In this document: positions 1 through 12,738 of the stretch, one piece after another
How the letters are laid out: each line of letters opens with the position of its first letter
Numbering within the stretch: the first letter of the stretch is position 1
Assembly (NCBI GenBank): GCA_963921825.1
Contig: OY997588.1
Coordinates: 120,785,329-120,849,328, forward strand
DNA length: 64,000 nt
Direction: 5' to 3'
Source of the DNA: Erodium maritimum
Lineage: Eukaryota; Streptophyta; Magnoliopsida; Geraniales; Geraniaceae
The notes under the pieces: generated by a model
Databases searched by the model: none
What the model was told of the DNA's origin: nothing
The model's input: the letters and a program-made list of their open reading frames with translations, nothing else
Program-made: the position numbers and the translations under genes

Positions 1-1890
1 ACAGATGTACTCGAGGTGCTTCAGCCACACAAAAATGTAAAGCAACTTGTGATCGAAGACTATGGAGGGACAAGGTTTCCTATTTGGATTTCCTCTCCTA
101 TGTTCTCTCGAATAGTACTTCTAAAACTCAGTAACTGCAGAAGGTGTACATGCTTACCTTCACTTGGGCAGCTTCCCTCTCTCAAAGACCTAACTGTTGA
201 AGGAATGGAAAGAGTAACAAAGGTGGGCTCTGAGTTCTATGGAGATAGGCATTCCCCGGTTCTGCCTTTTCCATCATTGGAGAATTTAAGGATTGATGGC
301 ATGTCAAAATGGGTTGAATGGTCCCCAGGAGTTAACTTTCATCACCTGCAAAAGCTTGAAATAGAGAATTGTCCTAAGCTAAAAAAGTTCTCCCATTCGT
401 TCCCAGCCTTGACAAAAATGAGCATTAATGGGTGTGAAGAACTGGCAGCTCTCCATGAGTCAGCTAATGGAAGCATAGGCATTGAATACCCTTCCCTCTT
501 GGAGCTCTCTATAAGGGCATGTCCAAACCTGATGGAACTACCCAGCCTATTCCCTTCCCTTGAAACGCTTGAGATGAATGGATGTGAAGGTTTGGCAGAG
601 CTTCCAAGGCTTCCGTTGATCCGTGAGTTAGAACTAAACAAGTGCAGCAAGGAGGTCTTACAAAGTATAGTTGGACTAGCCTCGCTTACCTACTTGCGCC
701 TTTGTCAAATCTCCCAGCTCAACTATCTGGATGAAGGCTTCTTTGAACAACTGACAGGTCTCGAAGAGTTACAGTTAGCTCAGATTGGAGAGCTATTGTC
801 TTTGTCCGATGAAAGTGGGTTGCAAGAACTCACTTGTCTTCAGAGGTTGGAAATTTCAGGCTGTCCCTGTTTAAAAGAACTGCCACAAAGCTGGCACAAG
901 CTCTCATCACTTAAGGAGCTGAGGGTTTGGGATTGTCCTTCTCTGGTATGCTTCCCTGTATCAGGCTTGCCATCCACAGTTTCTAGTCTTGAGATCAAGG
1001 ACTGTGAGCTTCTTAAGTTTCTACCTGAGTGGCTGACATATAACAATAAAAAGCCTACCTCGCTCGAATGCTTGGTTATTGAGAACTGCTCGTCTCTCAA
1101 GTCATTGCCAACAGGAGAGCTGCCCAACACCCTGAAAGTACTTCAAATCCAGAACTGTGCCAATATGGAGTCCCTTCCAGTGGCAATGATACCCATTAAT
1201 ACATCTCTTGAAGTCTTCAAATTTTCAGGGTGTCATTCTATTGTGTCCTTCCCAAAAGTTATGTTTCAGCTGCCTGCAGTCCTGAAGATCAAGCAACTTA
1301 TTATCTGTGATTTTTTGAACCTCGTGTCCTTACCCAAAGGCCTACACAACCTCGTGTATTTGGATCACTTGGAAGTAGCTGACTGCCCGATTCTTCAGTC
1401 TTTTCCAAGACCTGGCCTTCCCAAGTCGATGAAATCACTCAGAATATCAAACTGTGTGAATCTGAAGCTCCTTCCGGATGAAATGTACAGCCTCACATCT
1501 CTTGAAGAACTCTGCATTGATGGTTGCACCAACCTTATGTCATTTCCAGAGGGAGGGTTACCTACCAATATAGTTTCACTGTCGGTTTTGGATTGTGAGA
1601 ATCTAAGGCCCTCGTACGAGTGGGGGATGCACAGACTCACTTCTCTCGCAGACTTTTGTTATGGTGGGTGTGTGGGGTTAGTCTCGTTTCCTGATGAGTG
1701 GCTGCTGCCAACCAGCTTGTCTTCTTTCCGTCTTCAGCGTTTGCCAAATCTTGAAGCCCTACCCAAGGGACTCAAAAATCTTGTGTCTAGTGAAAGTCTG
1801 GAGATATGGGAATGTGACCGCCTCCAGATCTTGCCTGAAAATGAACAGCCTCAGTTTCTCCAGCCTCTTACGTTCTGGAATGTTCTCTGA
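1..1890 (+). CDS. NLR (CC-NBS-LRR) disease resistance protein, C-terminal LRR part only
   Basis: The frame is open from the first base of the window to a TGA at 1888-1890, about 629 residues, so the true start and the coiled-coil and NB-ARC domains lie to the left. The visible protein is a long run of irregular leucine-rich repeats with the CPxLxxLP and CxxLxxLP pattern typical of RPP13-like/At3g14460-type plant NLRs. An early segment reading GTRFPxW and LxNCRRCTCLPxLGQLPSLKDL is a hallmark of the first LRRs of this class. LRR domains of NLRs work in the cytoplasm in effector recognition and autoinhibition. I see no frameshift or stop in this part. The last residues after the final repeat are short and hydrophobic. 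The identity as an NLR LRR domain is firm; the exact subfamily and any recognised effector are unknown. Confidence 0.92.
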   Translation, partial: TDVLEVLQPHKNVKQLVIEDYGGTRFPIWISSPMFSRIVLLKLSNCRRCTCLPSLGQLPSLKDLTVEGMERVTKVGSEFYGDRHSPVLPFPSLENLRIDGMSKWVEWSPGVNFHHLQKLEIENCPKLKKFSHSFPALTKMSINGCEELAALHESANGSIGIEYPSLLELSIRACPNLMELPSLFPSLETLEMNGCEGLAELPRLPLIRELELNKCSKEVLQSIVGLASLTYLRLCQISQLNYLDEGFFEQLTGLEELQLAQIGELLSLSDESGLQELTCLQRLEISGCPCLKELPQSWHKLSSLKELRVWDCPSLVCFPVSGLPSTVSSLEIKDCELLKFLPEWLTYNNKKPTSLECLVIENCSSLKSLPTGELPNTLKVLQIQNCANMESLPVAMIPINTSLEVFKFSGCHSIVSFPKVMFQLPAVLKIKQLIICDFLNLVSLPKGLHNLVYLDHLEVADCPILQSFPRPGLPKSMKSLRISNCVNLKLLPDEMYSLTSLEELCIDGCTNLMSFPEGGLPTNIVSLSVLDCENLRPSYEWGMHRLTSLADFCYGGCVGLVSFPDEWLLPTSLSSFRLQRLPNLEALPKGLKNLVSSESLEIWECDRLQILPENEQPQFLQPLTFWNVL

Positions 1891-3541
1891 GGTCATGTAG
1901 TTTTCATGAATGGTGAGATTATTTCCTTCTTTTCTGATTCTTAAACGTGGTTCAGAAATGGCACTCTCATGAGAATCAGCTGATGGATCTTTTTAGGTTT
2001 GCTCTGTCCAAGTCTAGCTTCCTTTTCTTGTGGTGGGTAAATGTTGTATAGATATGATGTGATGAGAGTCGGATTGGATGAAGATGGGTCGCTTTCTATG
2101 TGCATTTGGCAATTCTCTTCACTTGAATCATCCTGCAAGGAGTAGTCAGTTCCAAGTCAAAGTGGGATCTTTACCTTTGGCACAAAACAAAGTTGTCATA
2201 TATATTCATGGTCGCTTTGTTGGTTCTACAGGTTCTGTAAAGACATTATATACTGTAAATCTTGATGCTTATGAATCAGGTATTGAATATATTCGGTCTT
2301 GGAAAGAATTGATTCTAGTGTTGACTTTCAGATCAACTCTTTTTCTAGATGTTCAAAACGGCGATCAACACCGTAATATCTTCTTAGAAAGAAATGCAGG
2401 AACTTGTAATCTGCTGCACAGAAATTAACAAACGTTGTGTTATGGACCTAAGCTAAATAATGGTTATCTTTTGTAGTAAGGAAAAAAACAATGAAAATCC
2501 ACTTTGATGAGATATAGGTGCATCCAAAAGGATTGGTTTCCTTGTTTGATTTAGGACATTGAACTCAGTCATCCAACACAAGAGGAAGAGGAAATGAACA
2601 CTACATAATAGTTTCTGGGTTTGAGTTGAGACCAAATATGGCACTGAGGTTGAGAGTGGTGCTTTTGGTGGGCAGCGTCATGTGGAAGCTACTTGGAGCT
2701 TGCCTCTTTGCTTGTTTTCTATTGGCTGATGACATTGCTCAAACTACTCATCGGTATCTTTTCATTCTTCTTCACTTCTTATTGTAGAGTGTTCAATTCT
2801 AGACGCTTGGATCAAGTTAAGTTGGCTTCTCTGTGTTCTGTGTAGAATTACGACGATGCCTGTTGCTGTGCCTCTGATTGGTTTGGTTTAACTTCGATAG
2901 TCTGACCTGCAACAGCCTAACTATTTCCAATCTGCAAAAGAGGAATTCATACAAGTGGTAGAGGAATTTGAAAAATGTCTTCGCTTTACAAATATTTAGC
3001 ACAACAATTGTAAATAATCAAGCATCAAATGTCAGATTAGTTAACAATATTTTCTTGTAACATGCAAGGCCTCCAATACATCTACAATTTGTATTTATAC
3101 CACGGTGCCGATAAATTATGCATGGAACACAGGGCAGTATGTGCAACTTACGAATCTAATTAAGAACAATAATGTTTCCATAAGCAAACATTATCACTTT
3201 CATAGTTTTACAAGAAAAATTCCACTCAACGATATCCATGTCCGACGTGCTGCTCATTAGGATGCAACAATGATAATGATTCCATGTCTTTGTTCCAAAA
3301 CATCAAGGTAAATGACATACAGGGTAAAATTACAGGATACATTTCCTTCAATCATTTCTGTATAACTCATTAACTGAACCTCTTGATGGAAATATGCAAC
3401 TACATCCATGCAAAAAAGTAAAGGCTGAAATAAAAGGATGCACACATTATGAGTTTACAATGTGGGGCATTACTTTTCCCTTGTCCTGAAAGGCATCCCT
3501 CTCTGATGAAGCCAAGTCTTGTACAAGAGTGCTTGGTCGGT
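1891..3541. other. Intergenic space between the NLR and FY 3' ends
   Basis: The two flanking genes converge here, so this stretch should hold both 3' UTRs. The first few hundred bases are probably NLR 3' UTR and roughly 3050-3541 is probably FY 3' UTR. A reading frame at 2078-2428 (116 residues) shows no recognisable domain and has the base composition of non-coding DNA, so I do not call it a gene. I see no RNA gene or transposon here. Confidence 0.5.
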
Positions 3542-6500
3542 TTATTGTTGGGCATGTGGCGGTGGACCTGGTGGAGGTGGAGGCATACCGGGTTGACCCC
3601 CAGACTGCAACAATCCAAAGGACAAGTAATCAGCTTCTGCTCAACTAAAACAATTGAGTTTGAAGATCATATTATTCGATTCCACTAGTTTATATCATAT
3701 GTTCCTCTTTCAACAGCACAAATACCATCCTCAGCTTGCTAAATCTCTTCCAATCAAATTAACTTAACGACTGTCAAACTCATCATATTATCCTAGATAA
3801 TAATAAGTGGAGATTTGTGAATAAATAAGTAAATGGTTAATAGCAGAAAGAAAGGACGTGTTACCTGGTATGGATTAAACCCCGGCATCATTTGCATCCC
3901 ACCTTGTGGTCGGTTGAAAGCACCGCCCTGCATATACATGTGCCCCCCACCAGTATTTGGTGGGCCCTGCATATTTTGCATCCCATTTGGGTATCCTCCA
4001 ACTGGAGGAGGCCCACCACTTGGGTGCATTTGGTTCATGCCCATAAACTGACCTTGTGGCAATGGAGGAGCCATCTGATTACCTGTGCCTTGCAGCCCCT
4101 GTACCGACAAGTTGATAATTATTATTATAAGCACAAGAGAAAATGAACTCAGAATCACTCACAAAGTTAGTTTCCTTAGAAAAAACATCCAATTCAAAGG
4201 AGCAATTCTTAACTTTTTCACAAGGAAAGTCAACTGACTTCAGCACTTTGTTTCTGGGAATAGGACAACAATAACCATGCTTTTTTCCCAAACAATGTTG
4301 GGAGCTAACTACATGAATCATTGAACAGCACTTCTTGGGTTCCACGGCTAGTATTGTCTAACTCAACTGCATCCTATATAAAGTTATCATCCCCATTATC
4401 CTCATCGCTCTCGGGTCTTCTCTTATTGCTTCTATTCCATAAGGATTGGACCCACATTAACCTTTGAATTTTGGCATTAACATCACCAAACTATATTCAA
4501 ATCACACCGGCTTATTCTAGAAGATGAACGATAGCTTATAAGTGGAACACAACTGAGGCATACTCTAGGTTAGGAAACCAAGAAAAAAATGTAAAGAGTT
4601 TTAAATAAACTCATACCATTGGACCAGGCATTGACATCGGATGTGATGTAGGCACTGACGAAGGCATAGATCCCTGCATGCCATGTGGGGGCATTTGGGG
4701 TGGACGAGATAAATGATGAGGATGTTGGAGCATCGGTAAGTGGGAAGGAGGCTGTAGCTGCTGCATATTTGGAGGTGGCATAGGTAACCGCGGGAGTCCT
4801 TGTTGATGCTGGTGTTGTGGCATCTGTCCCTGGTTTTGTTGATAACCTTGCTGCTGATTGGCAGCAAGAAGAGAAGGATGTGGGCCAGGAGGTAGAGGAG
4901 GAGCCCCCAAGGGCATTGATGCGGGATGAGACTGCTTCTGCTCTCCCTGAGCTGATGGATCAAGGGATGGAATGGACAGTGGCATTGCAGCACCTACACC
5001 TGGAATGGTTCCCTCATTTCGAGCTAATCCCGGAGCGAATGGTCCTGGAGTTGTTGGTGCTTCAGCTACTGGGAAATTACCAGGCATGCGACTAGCAAAG
5101 CCGGGATTTTGCTCTCCATAACCTGATATAGATTAAAGATGTCATAGAAAGTTCGGCGATTGATTTTATAAAGCTTTCAAGGATTTTATAGAGGAATGAA
5201 AAGCATATATGGGAAAGGTAGACAAGAACTACAATATAAATGTTGCATCCATCGATCCAAATAAAAAGAACTGTATCCCCATATGTGGGAACTAGGGAGA
5301 AAATACCAACCTTGGTTCTGGCCCATATTAAATTTATCACGAGCAGTGTCTCCTGGCCTATTCCGGCACCAAAATTTTGTCGTATGATCATTGCTACCAC
5401 TGCATGAAAAAGATCATACAAGTAAACAATCATGGGCAAACAAAGGCTAACAAAACATAGAAGTTGATAAACCTGACTCAAATTGTGAACTGACATGCAG
5501 TGTACTATTGATCTGGGTGTGGACAACAAAAATATCATTATATCATGAAAGCACTTGAACTTGACCCAACAAGAGTTGGGTCATGTGGGAAAAATAGGGC
5601 TCCATTCTCCATAAGGGATGGTCTTGAGCCCAATACATTTAAAAGCTGATAAAAATATATACAGAATTTTAGACTCAACTGTAGCCAAATTTCTACGAAA
5701 CAGCATTTATGACATAATTCACAACTTGGACTATCAATGTTTTCAAGGCAATACACAGTTTACAAGTGGACATCATAGTAACTACCATTTACTATAAAAA
5801 AAAATATATATTCCACACATGTATTGAATGACTCAGTTCTTTAAACTCAGATATCCTCAAGTGTTAAGCAGGGGAAAACAGAGCACTGCTTCTACTACAC
5901 ACAAATTCACACACATGAAAGAACATGTAGGTTACCTGCAAAGGAGATACCCAATAGGATGCCATGCTAGGTCCCACACACTATTATCATGAGCATTGAG
6001 AATTTCAACCTGGGGAGTCTCATGCCTGTGGATTAGAGAATAAGTTTTAAACTATCATATAAGATGCTGGGAAGGAATGGTGTAAACGGAATTTAACTGA
6101 AATCCAATAACCCAATAAATAACTATCGGACATGATGCTTTGCGGATAAACCAATTAGAGGTGTAATGTAATCATATCATTTTATTATCAGTAATACAGG
6201 GCTAATACCTGTGGAACATAGAGTTCTTTTGAAGAGACAGATTAAGTTGTATAAGATCCAGTTCTAAATCCAAATCCTTCAATAATATAAATTTCATGCC
6301 TAGAACTTGAGAACCCCAATCGAATCCAGTTCAAGGTATATCCTATGCCTAGTTCTAACACTAGATGGATATCAGAGATAATTAAATCAAGCCTCATTTA
6401 TGTATTAAGAACCCTGGGGCACTGAAGGAATTAACAAAGATGAATGACAAAATACAGAATAATGTGGCCTAGCAAAAAGATCTTTAAATCAAGAATAGAA

Positions 6501-9500
6501 CTTACCCAACTAGCCAATGAAAAATGGATCCATCAAAACTCCCGCTGACAAAGTACTCTTCATGGAATGGATGCCAAGCCAAAGCTATCACAATAGAGAC
6601 AAGAAATACACCATTAGTAATGGAAAATATAAGAAAATACTAGTTTTACTTCACCCTTTTAACACAACTATTAAAAACCCATTTTAAACATTTGATGGAA
6701 ATATTAATTATCCAAAGCTTTAATTACATCGCTCGGGGTTAAGGTGCATGTGTATTAATACGTAGTTCTTTGTTCCTTACTTTTTATGTATTAAATTCAA
6801 ATAAATGAGTTTTCCATATCTATTTTCAAATTCATTACAATTACTACAACAAAAAAGGTCAACATTTATTGACTAGTTCATGGTAAAATGAAATAGGAAT
6901 TAAAGAAAAGCTAATAGTGTATTCCATTTTTTAATAAAATTGCATATTCATCACTCAGTATAACTCCACAAGCTTGAGTTAATTTTGACCTTCAGAAACG
7001 CTTTCCTGTGAGCGTGAAAATAACAGTCCATAGTACATATCAACATGAGTGAGGCATGAAGTGTGCATTAAGGAAGAGTTGCCACTAACCAGTCACGTCC
7101 TTCCGGTGTCCACGGAAAGATTCAAGTTCCTTCATTGCCCTTATGTCATAAAGCTACAAATGTGGAAGTTTACAGTTAAATCTCCCACTCGACGGAAATA
7201 TGAAACAGAGAAGGAGGATAAAAATAAAGAAACCAAATACAGCATTATCAACTTAGTTGATAAGAAGGCAGGAAAAAAAGAATTCATCCACCTTAATGAT
7301 TTGATCCTTTGAAGCAGTTAGCACCCAGTTACCGTTTTGGTTCCATTTGACACATAGCACTGTATTCTTGTGACCATGACTGCAAAGTAAGTGGATGAAA
7401 AATATAAGATAAATCAACTATTCTCTCTACCCCACTACAACCGACCGCTACACTAAATTTGGTTGCCTTGCATTAAATATCCACATTCCTTTTCAGTAGA
7501 AGGCCCAATTATTATTTTATACTCTTAACAACTATTATATTTCATTTTCAAATAGCATCCTTCAATTAATTCAAGTTAAAAGAAGTTAACAACTTCGAAT
7601 TTGTTACAAAGAAGAGCGCATGCGAACAAACCATTAACTACAAACCATTCGCATCCTTGCACAAATCAAAATAGGACAGGTATGTGGAATAGAGGAAGTA
7701 TAAGTTTCATAATTAAGAAAATTATACTCACAAGGAAGCAAGCTCTTTCCCTGACTTTGCATCCCAAAGTTTTACAAGGTTATCCTTCCCTCCTAAATTA
7801 GGAAAATAAAAAAGACAACAAGTACGGCAGTAAGAACTTATAAGAAGAAAATTTTCATTGGAGAAGTTCATTGAGGAATGAAGAATGCACCTGAAACCAG
7901 AAGAGATTTTGTAGGGTGCCAATCAACACTCTTCACATCCCAACCATGGCCTGCCTGAGTTCAAACCACACGGGAAATCCCCAGGTAAGTTCACACACCC
8001 TTCACGAATATGTAGCACCAATAAAAGCAATACTTAATCTCTTAAAGGCTAAGACATAAAATTTTGTTAAGAAATTTTTACAGTATTGATAAGTGACATT
8101 ATCAAATTATTCACATTGTAAAATGAGCACCCATTAACCAAAAACAAGAGAAAGTTGTCAGATTAAGATCTGAAAATTTAATGAGTTTTTAACAAAAAAT
8201 GGAAAAAATATGCTAGAAGAATAAACAAACATAGTTTGAATCAAATCCAGGATAACAAGATCAGGCTGAACAAAGAGAAACCTCTGAGGGATCCATTCTT
8301 CAAACCTTTAAGTGGAAACCCCAAGTGTCATGCAGAACAGTGATACAATGATAGATAAATTAATTCAATACAACATTGTTGGTGCTCAGACTGGCCTATA
8401 TTAGAAGTTCCATTCTTACATGTTTGAGAAACTAAAGCACATTACCAGTTAATGAACGTTCTTCTTGACATCTGGCAAAGTCCCAAACTTTAACAGTAGT
8501 ATCATCAGAGCAGGAACAAAACTTCAAATCTGTCCTACAGAAACTGTTAAGAAAATTTAATTATAAGATGCTTCATGGACACTAAAGAGGGTGGCCTAGT
8601 GCATGAAACTCCGATTGTTGGAGGCCGCATGAAGGTTATATATGTAGCATGCATACCCTGCTATAGCAAAGGAGCGGCTAACTGGCTACCATGACCTGAA
8701 GGTCACAGGGAAACGCACATACCATTGCACCAAATATCACCCTCTTCAAGAAAAACAAGCAAACTAAAAAAATTGTAAGCCTACCTTAAGTCACGCACTG
8801 ATTCCTTGTGAGCCGACTTATTGGCCTTCACGTTGTTCATGTTGTTCTGCCAGTACCTGAGAAGGTCCCCCATATGTACAGTCAAACCAAGTATAAGAGA
8901 TCCTATTGACCATCACATGAACACAATAATATCACTACTGCTAACTTGCACCATGTAATTTATGCTAGTGGGGATATTTACTTTATTGCACCTCCATCAT
9001 CACCAGAGACCATCCAATTGTCATTATGACTCCAAACCATAGACCTGATTGCTTGATCATGGGCCTGTACATTACAAAGTGCTCACTCTAATGATAGTGT
9101 ATATACTACGCAAAAAGGATGAGCACCTCACTAACTACAACAACGCACCTGAAGAATCATTTCAAAATTAAATGATTGTCCATTCCATAAAGTGAATTCC
9201 CCACTCTGTGAGCCTGTAATAAGTCGCCTCCCAGTAGGAGTCCACTGGAAAAAGGCAAGAGCAAGCCCATAAAAAAAGGGAAAGAATCTTAACAAATGCA
9301 CACAAATACATACAGACAAAACTATATGGGAATCAGCAGAAATAGAAAAATATACATGACAGGTATAAAAATTAATTCTCAATCGCATAATATAAGCTAT
9401 TCGCGTGCACAGAAAGAAATATGTCAATCCCCCATGTTGATTTCTGACCCGCTTGTATAGCCATGCTCAATTTTAAAATGATCAATATAGTGATGTTAAT

Positions 9501-12204
9501 TCTAACAAATACACACACACACATATATAAACCAAAAATGAGATGGTCATACAGTGAATTCAACCAGTTTGTAAGTGCATTCTCATGTCCTCACTCTTTA
9601 TTTATCTTGAGTATTTTTCTTCTTGTGCAGAGAAAGACAGAAAGGAGCTACTGATTCTTGGATGCTTCAATGTATTTGGAGAATGTTGATTTTTTATGGC
9701 TTACAGAAAACGAGAATAATGAGACGGCGAGCCATCTATACTTTCTTTACAACACTATTCTCTAAACTCCCCCTTGCATCACATGGGACAAGAAACCCAG
9801 CACCTTTGAATAAAATAAAAGCTCAATTGCAGTGATCAATGCAGAGACTAGGTAGTTATCAGGATAACCTTTTAACATGTTTTATGGAAAATGCTAATGC
9901 AAATGCATGTTAGATGTGTATGGCTGGAAATGGTGATAAAGCTTTTCAATTGATTTGACGTTGCCATGTAGGACACACCATCTTACTAGCATAAACTAAG
10001 AGATCCTAACACACGTCACAGACAACAGGTAAAAGCAAAAAGAATATTCATTGTAATAAAATCTTCACTACAATCATAATATCTCAAATCATTACTTGTA
10101 TTGCAAATGAACTATAACAGGCTAACTTAATAATAAACACCATAAATAAGAACTATTTCCAAAGGAATATAAGTGAGATGTTAATTACAATCTAACTTAC
10201 CAGAACTCGGTTAATTGAGCAACGATTTTTGTTTAATGATGTATGAACAAACTTTGCAGCAAAGCTTGTAGATGGGTTATCTGTATAAGCATTTGTTGGC
10301 AACATCTGCATTAAAAAATAATATAGGATGAACATTAAATTCTAAGAGAATGAGAACCGAGTTTGGATCCAACAATCTTATAACTAAACTACTATCTTTT
10401 ATCTTTTATTTGTAGACCATAGTAGAAATTGCAAGGAAAAAATGATAGCAATGTTCACTGACATCAATAGCTGCAGCAGGAGTAGGTTGTAACATTGTTC
10501 TGTCCCTTGAATCCCGCTGCCACATACGATTCTGCAAAGACACCCAATATAAATTCGCAAGTTACCCAATCATGAAATGAGAAAGTTAAGGAACAAGAAA
10601 ACATCCCTACAAAAGCAGGCGTGTCTGAGCAGCGAAAGATAAACAGTGATAGGAGTGAGAAATCATAAGGCTTAACATAATCACCATATGACAATAGCGA
10701 AATTAGTTACCATTTAAACTTGTAAATATACATATGCCACGACCACAAATGGAAGCAGATGAATTACTTGCAAGCATATTTTAAAACAGAAAACCACCAT
10801 TTTCAGGAACACAGGGAAACATAAACGTGATCCATGCCACTCTACAATACTGAGGTACAAGATCCCATTCAAACACTTTCAAATTATAAAGTCAAATCCC
10901 AATCAGAGAAACAAACTATTGCAATACAAATCTGATCTATGATCTAAGAACTCTTGCAACTTAATACTATGTCAGATAATATGTCAAGCAAAGCTGGGTG
11001 CATATCATATGTAGTAACAAAGACACCAAGTGAACACGTTTGGAATAATTAGCGAAATGGCAAGTATGTAGTAGCTCAAGTAGATGAACAAATGCAGGAT
11101 AGAAATATTATTGCCAGAACACTGAAAGAAAGATATTTGAAATGACCAATATTACCTGGACATACCGCACAACAGTGCTAGTATAATCAACTGCCCTCCT
11201 TTGTGTAAGCTTCCTCATTCTTTTTGCAGCGAAATTATCAGTGTGTGCTGTAAAAAGTAAAAACATTTTATTAGAAATAACTAGAATCCGGGCAAATGCT
11301 ATTATAATCTAGACCATGAAAGTTCACCCATTATCCTAAAACACATAACATGAAATGAAAAATATCTTGTACAAGCATAAAAGCACACAACTTTATACCC
11401 CAATTTTTCCTGTTCTCAGTATCATACACTAACTGACCTCAATCTGACGTGAGTACTAAATGGAAATTTTATTATAACTAAACTTAATCCATATAAAACC
11501 TAGACCAAACACAAAAGGCTTTCAATCATATTTTATTTCTGAAAGGAAAGGAAGGCTATATGTAAATCTAACACTTACATGTAAGGGTGTCCCAAGTCCT
11601 AGCCACTTACTCTTCTAACGAATTCTAATTTATTGTTCAGCTTACACCAAATTCATTAGCTTATAAATCCAATAAAACAATATGTGTAAAAAAATAAACA
11701 AAATATATGTTATACTAGGCTAGGGCACAATTTTTGAAACAAAAAAAAAATAACTACAAATCTTGCAATTACAACCATCTAAAGACTTGACAAGAAATTT
11801 TTCGTTTTGGAATAAAAAACATCATATGAAACTTCAATTCCCTTCTCCTTTCCGAGGTTTTCTCCACAGCCAAACAGAAAAGTGAAAATGCAAGTGCCTA
11901 CACTGATTACACACAAGAATACAGGCATACCATCGTATTGAGGTGGAGCAGGGCCGGAGGGGTGGTGGTACTCCGGGGCGAGTGTACTGGAGGAGGCAGA
12001 CGGCTGGCGCATCATCATGGGGGGCGGCGGCATGGGCGGTCCCCGGTGGAATTCACCACCCTGCGGCTGGTGTGGGTGCTGATGCTGTGAGTGCTGCTGC
12101 GGCTGGTGCTGTTGTGGCTGGTGCATCTGCGGTTGGTGTTGCTGGTGCGGGTGTTGTTGTTGTTGTTGCTGCTGCTGCTGCTGTTGGGGATCACCGTACA
12201 TCAT
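3542..12204 (-). CDS. FY: Flowering-time control protein FY (WDR33/Pfs2-type polyadenylation factor)
   Basis: This is a WD40 subunit of the nuclear cleavage/polyadenylation machinery. In Arabidopsis FY works with FCA to repress FLC. I resolved 18 coding exons with consistent phases: 12204-11931, 11247-11156, 10531-10463, 10305-10201, 9244-9149, 9064-8982, 8856-8785, 8534-8446, 7950-7891, 7792-7732, 7379-7292, 7153-7090, 6584-6506, 6025-5936, 5399-5311, 5122-4617, 4098-3865 and 3604-3542 (TAA). The product is 737 residues; Arabidopsis FY is about 650. Residues 1-50 are rich in Gln and His. The block [20 protein letters not shown] precedes the WD40 propeller (about 175-460; e.g. [13 protein letters not shown]). 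The C-terminal half is rich in Pro, Gln and His. A PPLPP motif at about 545-549, the FCA WW-domain ligand in Arabidopsis, is kept. The start was chosen at MMYGDP because the upstream in-frame ATG lies in what looks like 5' UTR. It appears intact. Confidence 0.93.
12154..12186 (-). repeat. CAG/CAA polyglutamine tract in FY exon 1
   Basis: An imperfect run of CAG and CAA codons encodes eleven consecutive Gln near the N-terminus of FY, followed by further Gln/His/Pro-rich sequence. The CAG part is a pure trinucleotide run and so a likely length-polymorphic microsatellite within coding sequence. Arabidopsis FY as I recall it lacks this tract. Confidence 0.85.
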
Positions 12205-12305
12205 CTTTGCCGGAAGAGATTGACGATCGACCCCAATGCAGAGGGGGAAAAATCCTAGCCTCTGAGGGAGGAAGAGACCGAAATCGATTCCGACAATGGC
12301 GGATA

Positions 12306-12315
12306 AAACCCTAAA
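12306..12315. promoter_or_regulatory. Telo-box-like AAACCCTAAA in the FY 5' leader
   Basis: The sequence AAACCCTAAA lies about 100 bases upstream of the FY start codon. Telo boxes near the transcription start are common in plant genes for RNA processing and translation and often co-occur with TGGGCC (site II) elements, as here. The function is inferred from motif and position only. Confidence 0.45.
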
Positions 12316-12440
12316 CCCCCAATCTGTGCCGATGTAGAAGAAGCGGGAATTGAATGTGTGCACTGGGTTACTGACTACAGAAGCACAGAGAGGATGAGAA
12401 TGATGAAATGGACCAAACGAAAACCTGACTTGAGCTTCTT

Positions 12441-12480
12441 TTCGGGCCTATGGCCCAACCTAACGTACAAATTGGGCCTA
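12441..12480 (-). promoter_or_regulatory. Cluster of TGGGCC (site II type) motifs upstream of FY
   Basis: Two TTGGGCC motifs and one overlapping palindromic GGGCCTATGGCCC occur in about 40 bases, roughly 240-275 bases upstream of the FY start. Site II motifs bind TCP factors and mark broadly expressed genes, which fits a core polyadenylation factor. This is a motif-based inference. Confidence 0.5.
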
Positions 12481-12738
12481 TGTAAGCAGATGTTTTTGAC
12501 CCAGTGCAGATTATTTTTTTGATCAGCAATTTATTTGTTTATTACCAAGTTTTCAAATTGAAAACAAGACTTAAGCAAAACCCCTCATGTTATAAATCTG
12601 AATTCTGATAGGCACCTCAAACTAGAACAACAATTTTAACTAATGGGTATAATACAGGTCTATAAATCCAGATTTTGTTAACATGAAGAGAACTACACAT
12701 GACTACCACAACAATGATCAGGTGCAGATTCAAATTAG

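Noticed and set aside
2078-2428. A 116-residue plus-strand frame after the NLR
   Set aside because: There is no recognisable domain, composition is non-coding, and it lies in the likely 3' UTR of the NLR gene.
4601-5095. Additional frames on both strands over FY exon 16
   Set aside because: They are other frames of the FY Pro/Gln-rich exon; only one frame joins in phase with the neighbouring exons.
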